Positions 48,447 to 58,378 of a DNA stretch of 64,000 bases are shown here, piece by piece (within the stretch, counting starts at the first letter, position 1; every line of letters begins with the position of its first letter). The stretch comes from Dickeya poaceiphila (lineage in GTDB: Bacteria; Pseudomonadota; Gammaproteobacteria; Enterobacterales; Enterobacteriaceae). Position numbers and translations under genes: made by a program. The stretch lies in the NCBI RefSeq assembly GCF_007858975.2, contig NZ_CP042220.2:248001-312000 (forward strand), read 5' to 3'. The notes under the pieces are model-generated. The model saw only the letters and a list, made by a program, of their open reading frames with translations. It did not search any database and was not told where the DNA came from.

Positions 48447-50297
48447 ATGCCTAAGTACCGTTCAGCCACTACCACGCATGGTCGTAACATGGCTGGAGCG
48501 CGAGCCCTGTGGCGCGCCACAGGGATGACCGACGCCGATTTCGGCAAGCCTATCATCGCGGTAGTGAACTCGTTCACGCAATTCGTACCGGGACACGTGC
48601 ACCTGCGCGATCTCGGCAAACTGGTCGCTGAGCAGATTGAAGCAGCCGGCGGCGTTGCCAAAGAATTCAATACCATCGCGGTGGATGACGGCATCGCCAT
48701 GGGGCATGGCGGTATGTTGTACTCGCTGCCTTCCCGCGAGCTGATCGCCGACTCAGTGGAATACATGGTCAACGCGCATTGTGCGGATGCGATGGTGTGT
48801 ATCTCCAACTGTGACAAAATCACCCCAGGAATGCTGATGGCGGCACTGCGTCTTAACATTCCGGCAATTTTTGTTTCCGGTGGACCGATGGAAGCCGGGA
48901 AAACCAAGCTGTCTGACCAAATCATCAAGCTGGATCTGATCGATGCCATGATTCAGGGTGCGAATCCGAAGGTCAGCGATGAGGATAGCGCCCAGATTGA
49001 GCGCTCCGCCTGCCCGACCTGTGGTTCCTGCTCCGGTATGTTCACTGCCAACTCCATGAACTGCCTGACTGAGGCATTGGGGCTGTCGCAGCCGGGTAAC
49101 GGCTCGCTGCTGGCGACCCATGCTGATCGCAAAGAGTTGTTTATCAATGCCGGTAAGCGCATCGTCGGTCTGGCGAAACAGTATTACGAGCAAGACGACG
49201 CCAGCGTGCTGCCACGCAACATTGCCTCCAAAGCGGCGTTTGAAAACGCCATGACGCTGGATATTGCGATGGGCGGTTCTACCAATACGGTGCTGCACCT
49301 GCTGGCGGCGGCGCAGGAGGGTGAAGTGGATTTCACCATGGCGGATATTGACCGTCTGTCACGTCAGGTGCCACACCTGTGTAAAGTGGCGCCAAGCACC
49401 CAAAAATACCATATGGAAGATGTGCACCGCGCTGGCGGCGTGATTGGTATTCTCGGTGAGTTGGATCGCGCCGGTCTGCTGAATCAGAACGTGAAAAACG
49501 TGCTGGGCTTGACGCTGCCGGAAACGTTGTCGGCCTATGACGTGATGCTCACACAGGATGAGGCGGTGAAAAAGATGTTTGCCGCTGGCCCGGCAGGTAT
49601 TCGCACCACGCAGGCATTCTCGCAGGATTGCCGGTGGGATTCGCTGGACACTGACCGTCAAGAGGGCTGTATCCGCTCCCGTGAACACGCTTACAGTCAG
49701 GACGGCGGTCTGGCGGTGCTGTACGGCAATCTGGCCGAAGACGGCTGTATCGTGAAAACCGCTGGTGTAGACGAAGGCAGTCTGGTGTTCCGTGGTCCAG
49801 CCAAGGTGTATGAAAGCCAGGATGATGCGGTAGAAGCGATTCTGGGCGGCGGGGTGCAGGCTGGCGACGTGGTGGTGATTCGCTACGAAGGCCCGAAAGG
49901 TGGTCCTGGTATGCAGGAAATGCTCTATCCGACCAGCTTCCTGAAATCGATGGGGTTGGGAAAAGCCTGTGCGCTGATTACCGATGGCCGCTTCTCCGGT
50001 GGTACTTCCGGGTTGTCCATCGGCCATGCGTCGCCGGAAGCAGCCAACGGTGGCACCATCGGTCTGGTGCAGGATGGTGACATGATCGCTATCGATATTC
50101 CCAAGCGCGGTATCGCGCTGGAAGTCAGCGATGACGAACTGGCCCGCCGTCGTGAGCAGGAACTGGCGCGTGGCGATGCCGCCTGGACGCCGAAAAACCG
50201 TGACCGGCAGGTTTCCTTTGCGCTGCGCGCTTACGCCAGCCTGGCCACCAGCGCCGACAAAGGCGCGGTGCGGGACAAGAGCAAGCTGGGGGGCTAA
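48447..50297 (+). CDS. ilvD: Dihydroxyacid dehydratase
   Basis: IlvD dehydrates dihydroxy acids to the branched 2-oxo acids and carries an iron-sulfur cluster. The 616 residues equal E. coli IlvD. Cluster cysteines are seen in [10 protein letters not shown] and [28 protein letters not shown] near the C-terminus is the family signature. A 72-base gap with TGGAGTAA before the ATG separates it from ilvE. Confidence 0.97.
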   Translation: MPKYRSATTTHGRNMAGARALWRATGMTDADFGKPIIAVVNSFTQFVPGHVHLRDLGKLVAEQIEAAGGVAKEFNTIAVDDGIAMGHGGMLYSLPSRELIADSVEYMVNAHCADAMVCISNCDKITPGMLMAALRLNIPAIFVSGGPMEAGKTKLSDQIIKLDLIDAMIQGANPKVSDEDSAQIERSACPTCGSCSGMFTANSMNCLTEALGLSQPGNGSLLATHADRKELFINAGKRIVGLAKQYYEQDDASVLPRNIASKAAFENAMTLDIAMGGSTNTVLHLLAAAQEGEVDFTMADIDRLSRQVPHLCKVAPSTQKYHMEDVHRAGGVIGILGELDRAGLLNQNVKNVLGLTLPETLSAYDVMLTQDEAVKKMFAAGPAGIRTTQAFSQDCRWDSLDTDRQEGCIRSREHAYSQDGGLAVLYGNLAEDGCIVKTAGVDEGSLVFRGPAKVYESQDDAVEAILGGGVQAGDVVVIRYEGPKGGPGMQEMLYPTSFLKSMGLGKACALITDGRFSGGTSGLSIGHASPEAANGGTIGLVQDGDMIAIDIPKRGIALEVSDDELARRREQELARGDAAWTPKNRDRQVSFALRAYASLATSADKGAVRDKSKLGG

Positions 50298-50302
50298 ACG
50301 CC

Positions 50303-51847
50303 ATGGCAGTATCACTCCCTCTTCCTGCCGAACCCGGCGGAGCAGAGTATCTGCGCGCGATATTGCGTGCGCCGGTGTACGAAGTGGCGCAAGTTACGCC
50401 GCTTGAGCGGATGGATAAACTCTCCTCGCGGCTTGGCAACGTTATTCTGGTGAAGCGTGAAGATCGCCAACCGGTGCATAGCTTCAAGCTGCGTGGCGCT
50501 TACGCCATGATGGCGAGCCTCAGTGACGAGCAGAAATTGCACGGTGTGGTAACGGCTTCAGCTGGTAACCACGCGCAAGGCGTGGCGTTGTCCGCCAGTC
50601 GCCTCGGTATACGGGCGTTGATCGTGATGCCGGTCGCCACGGCGGACATCAAAGTGGATGCCGTGCGCGGTTTTGGCGGAGAGGTGCTGCTGCACGGGGC
50701 TAACTTTGATGAGGCCAAAGCCAAAGCCATTGAACTGTCGCAACAGCAGCAGATGACCTTTGTGCCGCCGTTCGACCACCCGGCAGTGATTGCCGGTCAG
50801 GGCACGCTGGCAATGGAACTGCTGCAACAGGATGCGCATCTGGACCGTGTATTTGTGCCGGTGGGCGGCGGCGGCCTGGCGGCGGGCGTGGCGGTGTTGA
50901 TAAAACAACTGATGCCGCAGATCCAGGTGATTGGCGTTGAAGCGGAAGATTCCGCCTGCCTGCGAGCGGCGTTGGATGCCGGGCAGCCGGTGGATTTGCC
51001 GCGCGTCGGTCTGTTTGCTGAAGGGGTGGCGGTAAAACGCATCGGTAACGAAACCTTCCGCCTGTGTCGGGAGTATCTGGACGATGTGATTACCGTCGAC
51101 AGCGACGCTATCTGCGCAGCGGTCAAAGACCTGTTCGAGGATGTCCGGGCGATTGCCGAGCCGTCCGGGGCGCTGGCGCTGGCCGGGATGAAAAAATACG
51201 TCCAGCAGCACAATATCCAGGGAGAACGGCTGGCGCATATTTTGTCCGGCGCCAACGTCAATTTCCATGGGTTGCGTTATGTCTCCGAGCGCTGTGAACT
51301 GGGTGAGCAACGTGAAGCGTTGATGGCGGTAACCATTCCTGAACAGAAGGGCAGCTTCCTGAAGTTCTGCCAGTTGCTCGGTGGGCGTTCCGTCACTGAG
51401 TTCAACTACCGTTATGCCAATGCCGACAATGCCTGTATTTTTGTCGGCGTGCGGCTGACGCGCGGCAACGTTGAACGTCATGAGATTCTGGCTGAATTGC
51501 AGGCGGGCGGGTATCAGGTGGTGGATCTGTCCGACGATGAGATGGCGAAACTGCATGTGCGTTATATGGTCGGTGGCAGACCATCCAAACCATTGAAAGA
51601 GCGGTTGTATAGCTTCGAGTTCCCGGAATCGCCGGGCGCGTTGCTGAAGTTCCTCAATACGCTGGGTACGTACTGGAATATCTCGCTGTTCCATTACCGC
51701 AGCCACGGCACTGACTTTGGCCGGGTGCTGGCGGCGTTTGAACGCACGGAACACGACCCGGCGTTCGAACAACATCTGCAGGCTCTGGGGTATGAGTGCC
51801 ACGATGAAACGCAGAACCCGGCGTTTCGTTTCTTCCTGCAAGGTTAA
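50303..51847 (+). CDS. ilvA: Threonine dehydratase, biosynthetic
   Basis: IlvA deaminates threonine to 2-oxobutyrate, the committed step to isoleucine, and is inhibited by isoleucine. The 514 residues match E. coli. The PLP lysine is in HSFKLRGAYAMMA near residue 60, and the glycine loop is VGGGGLAAGVAV. Two ACT-like regulatory domains fill the C-terminal third. It starts five bases after the ilvD stop, last gene of the operon. Confidence 0.97.
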   Translation: MAVSLPLPAEPGGAEYLRAILRAPVYEVAQVTPLERMDKLSSRLGNVILVKREDRQPVHSFKLRGAYAMMASLSDEQKLHGVVTASAGNHAQGVALSASRLGIRALIVMPVATADIKVDAVRGFGGEVLLHGANFDEAKAKAIELSQQQQMTFVPPFDHPAVIAGQGTLAMELLQQDAHLDRVFVPVGGGGLAAGVAVLIKQLMPQIQVIGVEAEDSACLRAALDAGQPVDLPRVGLFAEGVAVKRIGNETFRLCREYLDDVITVDSDAICAAVKDLFEDVRAIAEPSGALALAGMKKYVQQHNIQGERLAHILSGANVNFHGLRYVSERCELGEQREALMAVTIPEQKGSFLKFCQLLGGRSVTEFNYRYANADNACIFVGVRLTRGNVERHEILAELQAGGYQVVDLSDDEMAKLHVRYMVGGRPSKPLKERLYSFEFPESPGALLKFLNTLGTYWNISLFHYRSHGTDFGRVLAAFERTEHDPAFEQHLQALGYECHDETQNPAFRFFLQG

Positions 51848-51866
51848 CACCGGTTAGCCTGATGCC

Positions 51867-51907
51867 ATGCGCCCGACGATGTTACGCCGCCGGGCGCATT
51901 TTATTTT
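51867..51907 (+). terminator. Terminator of ilvGMEDA
   Basis: ATGCGCCCG/CGGGCGCAT with a loop of about 15 bases, followed by TTTTATTTT, 20 bases after ilvA. Confidence 0.85.
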
Positions 51908-51957
51908 ATGGCGTGCTGCGGTAGGCTTGACCCTCTATCTGTCAGGGACATCACATC

Positions 51958-52698
51958 ATGACTACGGGATTCAACGGCTTCTCACCGCAGACGCTGACGT
52001 TTTTGCAGCAGGTACGCCAGCAGGACAGCAAAGAGTGGTTTGAAGATCACCGGCAGGAGTATAACGACCAGTTGCTGACGCCGTTCCGGGCGTTGGTAGA
52101 GTCGCTGTCTATCGCCATGCTACAGATTGACGACCATTTTGAAACCAAACCGGCGGTAGGCAAAACGTTATCCCGCATTCACCGCGATACCCGCTTTTCT
52201 CATGACAAATCCCGCTATCGTGACAAGATGTGGTTCACGTTTAAACGCACCCATAAAGATTGGACCGATGCACCCGCCTATTTTTTCGAGCTAACACCGA
52301 CCGACTGGAGCTACGGGCTGGGTTATTACAGCGCCAGCCGCACCACCATGGAACTGTTTCGACAAACGCTGCGTGATAATCCGCAGGGTTTTCTGGATGT
52401 GGCGGCGTGTCTGGGGCACGAGTTTGAGCTGGTGGGGGAGAGTTACAAACGGCCACTGATTAAGGATCAGCCAGCGGAGCTGGCGACCTGGTACAACCGT
52501 AAATCGTTTGCGGTGATGACCACCCGGCAGGATCAGGAACTGCTGTTTAGCGGTGAACTGGTGCCGCTGCTGACGAAAGGTTTTACCCGGCTGGAGCCGC
52601 TGTACCATTATCTGATGAAGATAGAAGCGATGAAGAAAGCAGCGGAACCTGAAAAAATCAGCCCCGCCTTTCTGGATGAAAAGTGGTTTAGCCGCTGA
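51958..52698 (+). CDS. DUF2461 family protein
   Basis: A 246-residue soluble protein of the DUF2461 (TIGR02453) family, recognised by the opening FSPQTLTFLQQVRQQDSKEW with the tryptophan-phenylalanine pair, the TLSRIHRDTRFSHDKSRYRD segment and the YYSASRTTMELFRQ region. Function unknown to me. No signal peptide. It is a single gene between the ilv terminator and a convergent gene; E. coli K-12 has no gene here. Confidence 0.85.
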   Translation: MTTGFNGFSPQTLTFLQQVRQQDSKEWFEDHRQEYNDQLLTPFRALVESLSIAMLQIDDHFETKPAVGKTLSRIHRDTRFSHDKSRYRDKMWFTFKRTHKDWTDAPAYFFELTPTDWSYGLGYYSASRTTMELFRQTLRDNPQGFLDVAACLGHEFELVGESYKRPLIKDQPAELATWYNRKSFAVMTTRQDQELLFSGELVPLLTKGFTRLEPLYHYLMKIEAMKKAAEPEKISPAFLDEKWFSR

Positions 52699-52701
52699 AG
52701 G

Positions 52702-53469
52702 TTATTTCCCCTTCACCATCAAATAATCAAACAAATAGCTTTCACCGGCGGCGTCAAACACGGTGATTTGCAACTGCCGGTTATCCACGCAGGTCAACAG
52801 CAGTTTTTTCTGTCCGCCGAAGCTGCTTTCCGTCTGGCCAATGGCCTGGGTATCGGTCATCTGGCGAGCGCTGAGCGTGATGTCATCCAGCTTGTTGGCA
52901 TAGCGGAATGCCACCGAGCCGTTACCGGTAATCTCACCGTCTTCGGCATCCAGCGTCAGGTTGACCAGATGGTATGGCGCTTTCTGGTCATACATTTCTT
53001 TGAAGTAATCGCTGAGTTCGCCGTACTCCTGATCAGATAGCTGCAGGTAGTATTCGTAGCTGTAGTCGCCGTCAAAGCAATTGCTACGGCGTGGACGGGC
53101 GATGGGGTCGGGCATGGTGTGTTGGGTGACGTCGTTCAGGTAGCGCAGACGGCTGAGTTGCTGCTGGTAACTCAACCGCAAGCACTCCTCATCCCGACAG
53201 GTGTTGCGGCTGGCGAGCCAGCTACGCTGGAACTGAGTCAGGATCTTGTCTTGCGCGACGCGTTCGGGATTACCGGTGAGAAACGCGCGCGACTTCTGCC
53301 ACTCTTTCGCCAGCTCGTCATCCAGTTGGCTGAGCGCGGGTGTCTGGCAAATCAGCTTCTCCTGCGTCGAGCTTGCCTGCTGACAGGGAAAGCTGGCGGC
53401 CAGCGCCGGGAGCGTACTGCAACCCACAGCCAATGGCAGCAGCAGCGTAGCGAGCGATCGTTTCATCAT
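52702..53469 (-). CDS. Secreted LprI-like (DUF1311) protein coupled to ilvY
   Basis: The 255-residue product starts with a signal peptide (MMKRSLATLLLPLAVGCSTL followed by PALAA). The C in AVGC could be a lipobox, though a cut after ALA is equally plausible. The N-terminal third fits the LprI-like/DUF1311 family: SFPCQQASSTQEKLICQTPA, LSQLDDELAKEW, then SRNTCRDEECLRLSYQQQL with paired cysteines. Some members inhibit lysozyme. The C-terminal half is a beta-rich region I do not recognise. Two ATGs (53469 and 53466) overlap the ilvY stop; AGGAA upstream lies inside ilvY, so translation is probably coupled. Its stop is three bases from the convergent DUF2461 stop. Confidence 0.78.
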   Translation of the reverse strand: MMKRSLATLLLPLAVGCSTLPALAASFPCQQASSTQEKLICQTPALSQLDDELAKEWQKSRAFLTGNPERVAQDKILTQFQRSWLASRNTCRDEECLRLSYQQQLSRLRYLNDVTQHTMPDPIARPRRSNCFDGDYSYEYYLQLSDQEYGELSDYFKEMYDQKAPYHLVNLTLDAEDGEITGNGSVAFRYANKLDDITLSARQMTDTQAIGQTESSFGGQKKLLLTCVDNRQLQITVFDAAGESYLFDYLMVKGK

Positions 53470-54353
53470 TTTTCCTGTAAAGTTTCCCAAAATGCCGCTA
53501 TTAACGGAGCGCTCAGGCGTTTTTTTTTCACGCAAACGCCCAGTTCGAATGGTTCCATGGCCTGAGCTTCTAATATTGACACCCGATTACGCACTGGTTC
53601 CGGACTGTTTTCAAGTACTACATCAGGGATTAAGGCGATACCGCAGCCCAGCGCCACCATTGAAACCATCGCTTCATGGCCGGAGACGGTCGCATAAATG
53701 GGCGGATTGGTAATGTGCTGACGTCGGAACCAGACGTCAATTCTTTTCCGCACTGGGCCATGTTCCGGCAAAATGAATGGAATTTGCGACCAATCCGGAT
53801 CGGGTCGCAGTGCCTGGGTTTGCACCGGACAAGGCAATGCCGGAATGATCAACACCAGCGGAACCTTGCCGATGGGCATAAAATCCACGCCGGTCGGCAA
53901 GGTTTCCGGATGACCGGCGATACCGAGATCGGCTTCGTTGGACTGTACTTTATCCAGCGCGTCGGCGGCATCTCCCGTGGTCAGTTTGATTTCTACCAGC
54001 GGGTGGCGCGCTCGGAAACGGTCCAGTATCGGCGGTAGGTGGCTGTAGGCGGCGGTGACTGAGCAAAATAGCCGTAGTTCGCCGCTGAGCGACTGGCCCT
54101 GCTGTTGTAAAATCAGGCGCAGTTGCTGATACTGTAGCAGGGTTTGCTGAGCGAAGGTTTTCAGGTGTTCGCCGGCCTCGGTCAGGCGCACGGTACGGTT
54201 GTCGCGCAGAAACAACGCCTGGCCGATGTCCTCTTCCAGACGCTGAATCTGACGTGACAGGGTGGAGGGGCTGATGTGCATCGCTTTAGCGGTGCGGCCA
54301 AAGTGGCGGCTTTCCACCAGATGCAAAAACAGTTTCAGATCCCGTAAGTCCAT
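53466..54353 (-). CDS. ilvY: LysR-type activator of ilvC
   Basis: IlvY activates ilvC when acetolactate or acetohydroxybutyrate is bound and represses itself. The 295-residue protein has the LysR winged helix (DLRDLKLFLHLVESRHFGRT and MHISPSTLSRQIQRLEEDIG) and a periplasmic-binding-type sensor domain, and lies divergent to ilvC as in E. coli. Its TGA overlaps the start of the LprI-like gene. Confidence 0.96.
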   Translation of the reverse strand: MDLRDLKLFLHLVESRHFGRTAKAMHISPSTLSRQIQRLEEDIGQALFLRDNRTVRLTEAGEHLKTFAQQTLLQYQQLRLILQQQGQSLSGELRLFCSVTAAYSHLPPILDRFRARHPLVEIKLTTGDAADALDKVQSNEADLGIAGHPETLPTGVDFMPIGKVPLVLIIPALPCPVQTQALRPDPDWSQIPFILPEHGPVRKRIDVWFRRQHITNPPIYATVSGHEAMVSMVALGCGIALIPDVVLENSPEPVRNRVSILEAQAMEPFELGVCVKKKRLSAPLIAAFWETLQEK

Positions 54354-54376
54354 GCGCGCAGTATCTCGTTTTAGTG

Positions 54377-54413
54377 TTGCAATTCTTGCAATATGACGTT
54401 GTTAATATATCAA
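54377..54413. promoter_or_regulatory. IlvY operators between ilvY and ilvC
   Basis: TTGCAATTCTTGCAA (54377-54391) is a perfect TTGCAA-n3-TTGCAA palindrome and fits the strong IlvY operator. TTGTTAATATATCAA (54399-54413) is a weaker partner eight bases on, nearer the ilvC promoter. LysR activators commonly bind such a pair. CATAAT at 54440-54445 is the likely ilvC -10; the -35 is poor, as expected for an activated promoter. Confidence 0.8.
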
Positions 54414-54526
54414 TTTAAGCAATGCATTTCCTGTCATATCATAATGACATTCTGAGCGGCGGTTAGTGCTTTAGCGCTGTCGTCCCGAACCTAATCCAAA
54501 CACCCTATCAGATGGAGCACGCCTCA

Positions 54527-56005
54527 ATGGCCAATTACTTCAATACACTGAACCTGCGTCAGCAGCTGGCACAACTGGGCAAGTGCCGTTTTATGAGCCG
54601 CGATGAATTCGCCGATGAAGCCAGCTACCTGAAAGGCAAGAAAGTGGTCATCGTGGGATGTGGCGCACAGGGTCTGAATCAGGGGCTGAACATGCGCGAT
54701 TCCGGTCTGGACATCGCCTACGCACTGCGTGCTGAAGCCATCGCGGAAAAACGTGCCTCATGGCGTAAAGCGACTGAAAACGGTTTTAAAGTGGGCACCT
54801 ATGAAGAGCTGATTCCGCAGGCGGACCTGGTGGTTAACCTGACGCCGGACAAACAGCACTCCTCCGTGGTGCAGGCGGTACAGCCGCTGATGAAACAAGG
54901 TGCCGCGCTGGGTTATTCTCACGGCTTCAACATCGTTGAAGTGGGCGAACAAGTTCGTAAAGATCTCACTGTCGTCATGGTGGCGCCGAAGTGCCCTGGT
55001 ACCGAAGTGCGTGAAGAATACAAACGTGGTTTCGGTGTGCCGACGCTTATCGCCGTTCACCCGGAAAACGACCCGAAAGGCGAAGGTATGGCGATTGCCA
55101 AGGCCTGGGCGGCGGCAACCGGCGGTCATCGTGCCGGCGTGCTGGAGTCATCTTTCGTCGCGGAAGTAAAATCCGACCTGATGGGCGAGCAGACCATTTT
55201 GTGCGGTATGTTGCAGGCAGGTTCTCTGCTGAGCTTCGACAAGCTGGTTGCCGATGGCGTTGACCCGGCTTACGCAGAAAAACTGATTCAGTTCGGCTGG
55301 GAAACCATCACCGAGGCGCTGAAACAAGGCGGTATCACCCTGATGATGGATCGTCTGTCCAACCCGGCTAAACTGCGTGCTTTCGCGTTGTCTGAACAGC
55401 TGAAAGGCATTATGGCGCCGCTGTTCCAGAAACACATGGACGATATTATCTCTGGCGCGTTCTCCAGCGGCATGATGGCTGACTGGGCTAACGACGACGT
55501 GAAACTGCTGACCTGGCGTGAAGAAACCGGCAAAACCGCGTTTGAAAACGCACCGCAGTTTGAAGGGAAAATTGCCGAGCAGGAATATTTCGACAACGGC
55601 GTGCTGATGATAGCAATGGTCAAAGCGGGTGTAGAACTGGCGTTCGAAACTATGGTCAGCTCTGGCATCATCGAAGAGTCTGCCTACTATGAGTCGCTGC
55701 ACGAGCTGCCGCTGATTGCCAACACCATCGCTCGTAAACGTCTGTATGAAATGAACGTGGTAATCTCTGACACCGCGGAGTATGGTAACTATCTGTTTGC
55801 CAATGCTGCGGTTCCGCTGTTGAAAGGCGCGTTCATGGACAGCCTGCAGCCGGGCGATCTGGGCAAACCGGTCGCGGCGACCAGCGTGGATAACGCACAA
55901 CTGCGTGACGTGAACGAAGCTATCCGCAACCACCCGATTGAAATCGTTGGTAAGAAACTGCGTGGCTACATGACCGACATGAAACGCATTGCTGTAGCTG
56001 GCTAA
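54527..56005 (+). CDS. ilvC: Ketol-acid reductoisomerase (class II)
   Basis: IlvC converts acetolactate and acetohydroxybutyrate to the dihydroxy acids using NADPH and magnesium. The ATG at 54527 ([17 protein letters not shown]) gives 492 residues; the slightly earlier start at 54512 is not supported by homology. The length and two C-terminal helical domains mark the long class II type. [19 protein letters not shown] is the NADPH fold; [14 protein letters not shown] is conserved. Confidence 0.97.
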   Translation: MANYFNTLNLRQQLAQLGKCRFMSRDEFADEASYLKGKKVVIVGCGAQGLNQGLNMRDSGLDIAYALRAEAIAEKRASWRKATENGFKVGTYEELIPQADLVVNLTPDKQHSSVVQAVQPLMKQGAALGYSHGFNIVEVGEQVRKDLTVVMVAPKCPGTEVREEYKRGFGVPTLIAVHPENDPKGEGMAIAKAWAAATGGHRAGVLESSFVAEVKSDLMGEQTILCGMLQAGSLLSFDKLVADGVDPAYAEKLIQFGWETITEALKQGGITLMMDRLSNPAKLRAFALSEQLKGIMAPLFQKHMDDIISGAFSSGMMADWANDDVKLLTWREETGKTAFENAPQFEGKIAEQEYFDNGVLMIAMVKAGVELAFETMVSSGIIEESAYYESLHELPLIANTIARKRLYEMNVVISDTAEYGNYLFANAAVPLLKGAFMDSLQPGDLGKPVAATSVDNAQLRDVNEAIRNHPIEIVGKKLRGYMTDMKRIAVAG

Positions 56006-56046
56006 GGTCATCAGGACTCTCGCATATCAGGACTATCGCATATCAG

Positions 56047-56078
56047 AACGGGGCGCGGATTGCGCCCCGTTTTTTTTG
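56047..56078 (+). terminator. ilvC terminator
   Basis: AACGGGGCGC/GCGCCCCGTT around a short loop, followed by eight Ts. Just before it, ATCAGGACT and TCGCATATCAG occur twice in a small direct repeat (about 56009-56046). Confidence 0.93.
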
Positions 56079-56111
56079 CTATTTATCAGCTATATAGGGG
56101 ATGGGTTAGCT

Positions 56112-56513
56112 ATGCAGGAAATCAAGGTGGTTAAAGCGTTTCCCTTCTCACTGTCGTGGTTAACGGTCACGGTTGCCGGGGTTTTCGTGCTGCTTTGGGC
56201 CTTTCTCTATTGGTCGGACGATGATTACACGCTGGTACGGCAATACCAGCTTGAAGATAACGTTACGGTGAATTTGTTTCAGCTTGAAAGTGGTGATTCA
56301 AGGGTAGGGCTTGTCTATCGGTATACTGTCAGCGTGAATGGTGGGGAAGCGAAAGAGGTGCTTAAAACTAACAGCCGTGATGCGGAAGTCCGTATGCAGG
56401 ATGGCGTACTGGTGATAAACGTAGCCGGCGATGTGTATCGACTGGATAACCGTATTCGTCTTCACGGCGATTATGAAACATTGAAAACCCGCATTACCGT
56501 GACTCACCCATAG
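56112..56513 (+). CDS. Small membrane-anchored protein, family not recognised
   Basis: The 133-residue product from ATG 56112 (MQEIKVVKAFPFSLSWLTVT) has one membrane segment at about residues 12-33 (ending VLLWAFLYW), then a hydrophilic, beta-rich domain of about 100 residues. The charge pattern suggests that this domain faces the periplasm. I do not recognise the family. An alternative TTG start lies at 56076, inside the ilvC terminator tail, and is unlikely. The gene stands alone between ilvC and putP. Confidence 0.6.
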   Translation: MQEIKVVKAFPFSLSWLTVTVAGVFVLLWAFLYWSDDDYTLVRQYQLEDNVTVNLFQLESGDSRVGLVYRYTVSVNGGEAKEVLKTNSRDAEVRMQDGVLVINVAGDVYRLDNRIRLHGDYETLKTRITVTHP

Positions 56514-56532
56514 CATGGTTCGATGGTTCTAG

Positions 56533-56555
56533 TACGGCCCGATGGTTCGGGCCGT
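56533..56555. terminator. Hairpin between the membrane protein gene and putP
   Basis: TACGGCCCGA pairs with TCGGGCCGTA around a short loop. The convergent genes on either side end close by, so it probably works as a terminator for both, although the T-runs are weak. Confidence 0.6.
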
Positions 56556-56583
56556 ATTGCTGGTACATATTGTTGGCAGTGAA

Positions 56584-58083
56584 TCAGGCGTCTGCCGGTG
56601 CAGATTTAAACTCCCGCTCAGCCTGATGGAAGCGCTCGGTGACGACAGTAGAAGGGGCACGCCCCAGCAGGCTTACCACCGCAATTGCAACGCAGGACAG
56701 CAGGAAACCGGGGATGATTTCATACAGATTCAGCCAGCCGTACTGCTTCCAGACGATCACGGTCGCGGCACCGACCAGCATACCCGCCAGCGCGCCATTG
56801 CGCGTCATGCGCGGCCACAGCAATGAAATCAGAATAACCGGACCGAACGCCGCGCCGAAGCCAGCCCAGGCGTAACTGACCAGCCCCAGTACGCGGTTTT
56901 CGGGGTTGACTGCCAGCGCAATCGCTATCACCGATACCAGCAGCACCATAGCGCGACCAACCCACACCAGCTCTTTCTGGCTGGCATTTTGGCGCAGAAA
57001 CGGTTTGTACAAATCTTCAGTAATGGCGCTGGAGCACACCAGTAACTGGCAACTGAGCGTACTCATTACTGCGGCCAGAATCGCGGACAGTAGCACGCCG
57101 GCAATCCACGGGTTAAACAGCAGACGCGCCAGTTCGATGAAGACGCGTTCACCGTTCTGAGTAACGTTGCCTGCCTGATCAGGATTGCCCGTGAAGTAGG
57201 CAATACCGAAGAACCCGACGGTGACAGCCCCCGCCAGACAAAGCACCATCCAGGTCATGCTGATGCGGCGTGCGTGGCGAATGGTGTGATGTGAGTCAGC
57301 GGCCATGAAGCGCGCCAGAATATGCGGCTGGCCGAAGTAGCCCAGTCCCCAACCCAGCAGCGACAGAATGGCGATAGCGTTCAGCCCTTTGAACATGTCC
57401 AGATTTGCCGGGTTTTTACCTTCGATCACCGCCAGTGATGGTGTAATACCACCGACAGACAGGATAACGATCACCGGCGTCAGGATCAGCGCGAAAATCA
57501 TCAGGCTGGCCTGTACGGTATCAGTCCAACTGACGGCCAGATAGCCGCCGATAAAGGTATAGGCAATGGTGGCGGCGGCACCGGCCCACAGCGCGGTATC
57601 GTAGCTCATGCCAAACGTGCTTTCGAACAGACGCGCACCCGCTACAATGCCGGAAGCGCAATAAATAGTGAAGAACACCAAAATCACCAGCGCGGAAATC
57701 ACCCGCAGCAGTTTGCTTTTATCTTCAAAGCGATGGCTGAAATAATCCGGCAGCGTCAGGGCATTATGGTTAACTTCGGTGTGTACCCGCAGGCGTCCGG
57801 CCACCCAGGTCCAGTTCAGATATGCACCGATGGTCAGGCCAATCGCTATCCAGCTTTCGGATATGCCAGACAAAAAGACCGCCCCCGGCAGCCCCATCAG
57901 CAGCCAGCCGCTCATGTCGGATGCCCCGGCGGACAACGCGGTGACCACGCTCCCCATGCGGCGGCCACCCAGAATATAGTCGCCAAAGTTATTGGTGGCG
58001 CGATAGGCCATCAGGCCGATCAACACCATCCCGAATATGTACACCAGAAAGGTGACCAGCAAGGGTGTGCTCATGGTCGTCAT
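56584..58083 (-). CDS. putP: Sodium/proline symporter
   Basis: PutP imports proline with sodium ions (SSS family). I choose ATG 58083 (MTTMSTPLLVTFLVYIFGM) because GGAGACAACA gives a well-spaced ribosome binding site; an ATG at 58095 lacks one. The 499 residues, with thirteen expected membrane segments, follow E. coli PutP (502), including the sodium-site region ALSAGASDMSGWLLMGLPGA and SILAAVMSTLSCQLLVCSS-like LSAILAAVMSTLSCQLLV. Divergent from putA, as in E. coli. Confidence 0.96.
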   Translation of the reverse strand: MTTMSTPLLVTFLVYIFGMVLIGLMAYRATNNFGDYILGGRRMGSVVTALSAGASDMSGWLLMGLPGAVFLSGISESWIAIGLTIGAYLNWTWVAGRLRVHTEVNHNALTLPDYFSHRFEDKSKLLRVISALVILVFFTIYCASGIVAGARLFESTFGMSYDTALWAGAAATIAYTFIGGYLAVSWTDTVQASLMIFALILTPVIVILSVGGITPSLAVIEGKNPANLDMFKGLNAIAILSLLGWGLGYFGQPHILARFMAADSHHTIRHARRISMTWMVLCLAGAVTVGFFGIAYFTGNPDQAGNVTQNGERVFIELARLLFNPWIAGVLLSAILAAVMSTLSCQLLVCSSAITEDLYKPFLRQNASQKELVWVGRAMVLLVSVIAIALAVNPENRVLGLVSYAWAGFGAAFGPVILISLLWPRMTRNGALAGMLVGAATVIVWKQYGWLNLYEIIPGFLLSCVAIAVVSLLGRAPSTVVTERFHQAEREFKSAPADA

Positions 58084-58180
58084 TGTTGTCTCCATTGTGA
58101 TGCTATCCGTCAGTCCTGCGCTCCGGCGGGCCGGGCACTGTCCGGCTTGCCGGAACGGATTCGCGATTTAGTTGCTACGG

Positions 58181-58324
58181 GTTGCACCTTTCAACTGATG
58201 GTCGAGTCAACATCAGTACCAATCTGGCCTGATTTGCCGAAGCAGCCGGCTGTCTTATCAGAGAAATGGGCGGCAAATATGGTGAAAAGCGTTGTTTGTT
58301 AACAAGGTTGCACAAAGTTGCAAC
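58181..58324. promoter_or_regulatory. PutA operator motifs between putP and putA
   Basis: In E. coli the ribbon-helix-helix domain of PutA represses putP and putA by binding GTTGCA. This hexamer occurs at 58181-58186, 58307-58312 and 58317-58322; the last is part of the palindrome GTTGCAAC (58317-58324). The two last sites are ten bases apart, one helical turn. Confidence 0.75.
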
Positions 58325-58378
58325 ATGCCCGATAGTGATTGTGCTTTCCAACATAACTTTCTTATAACAGGAGCGGAT

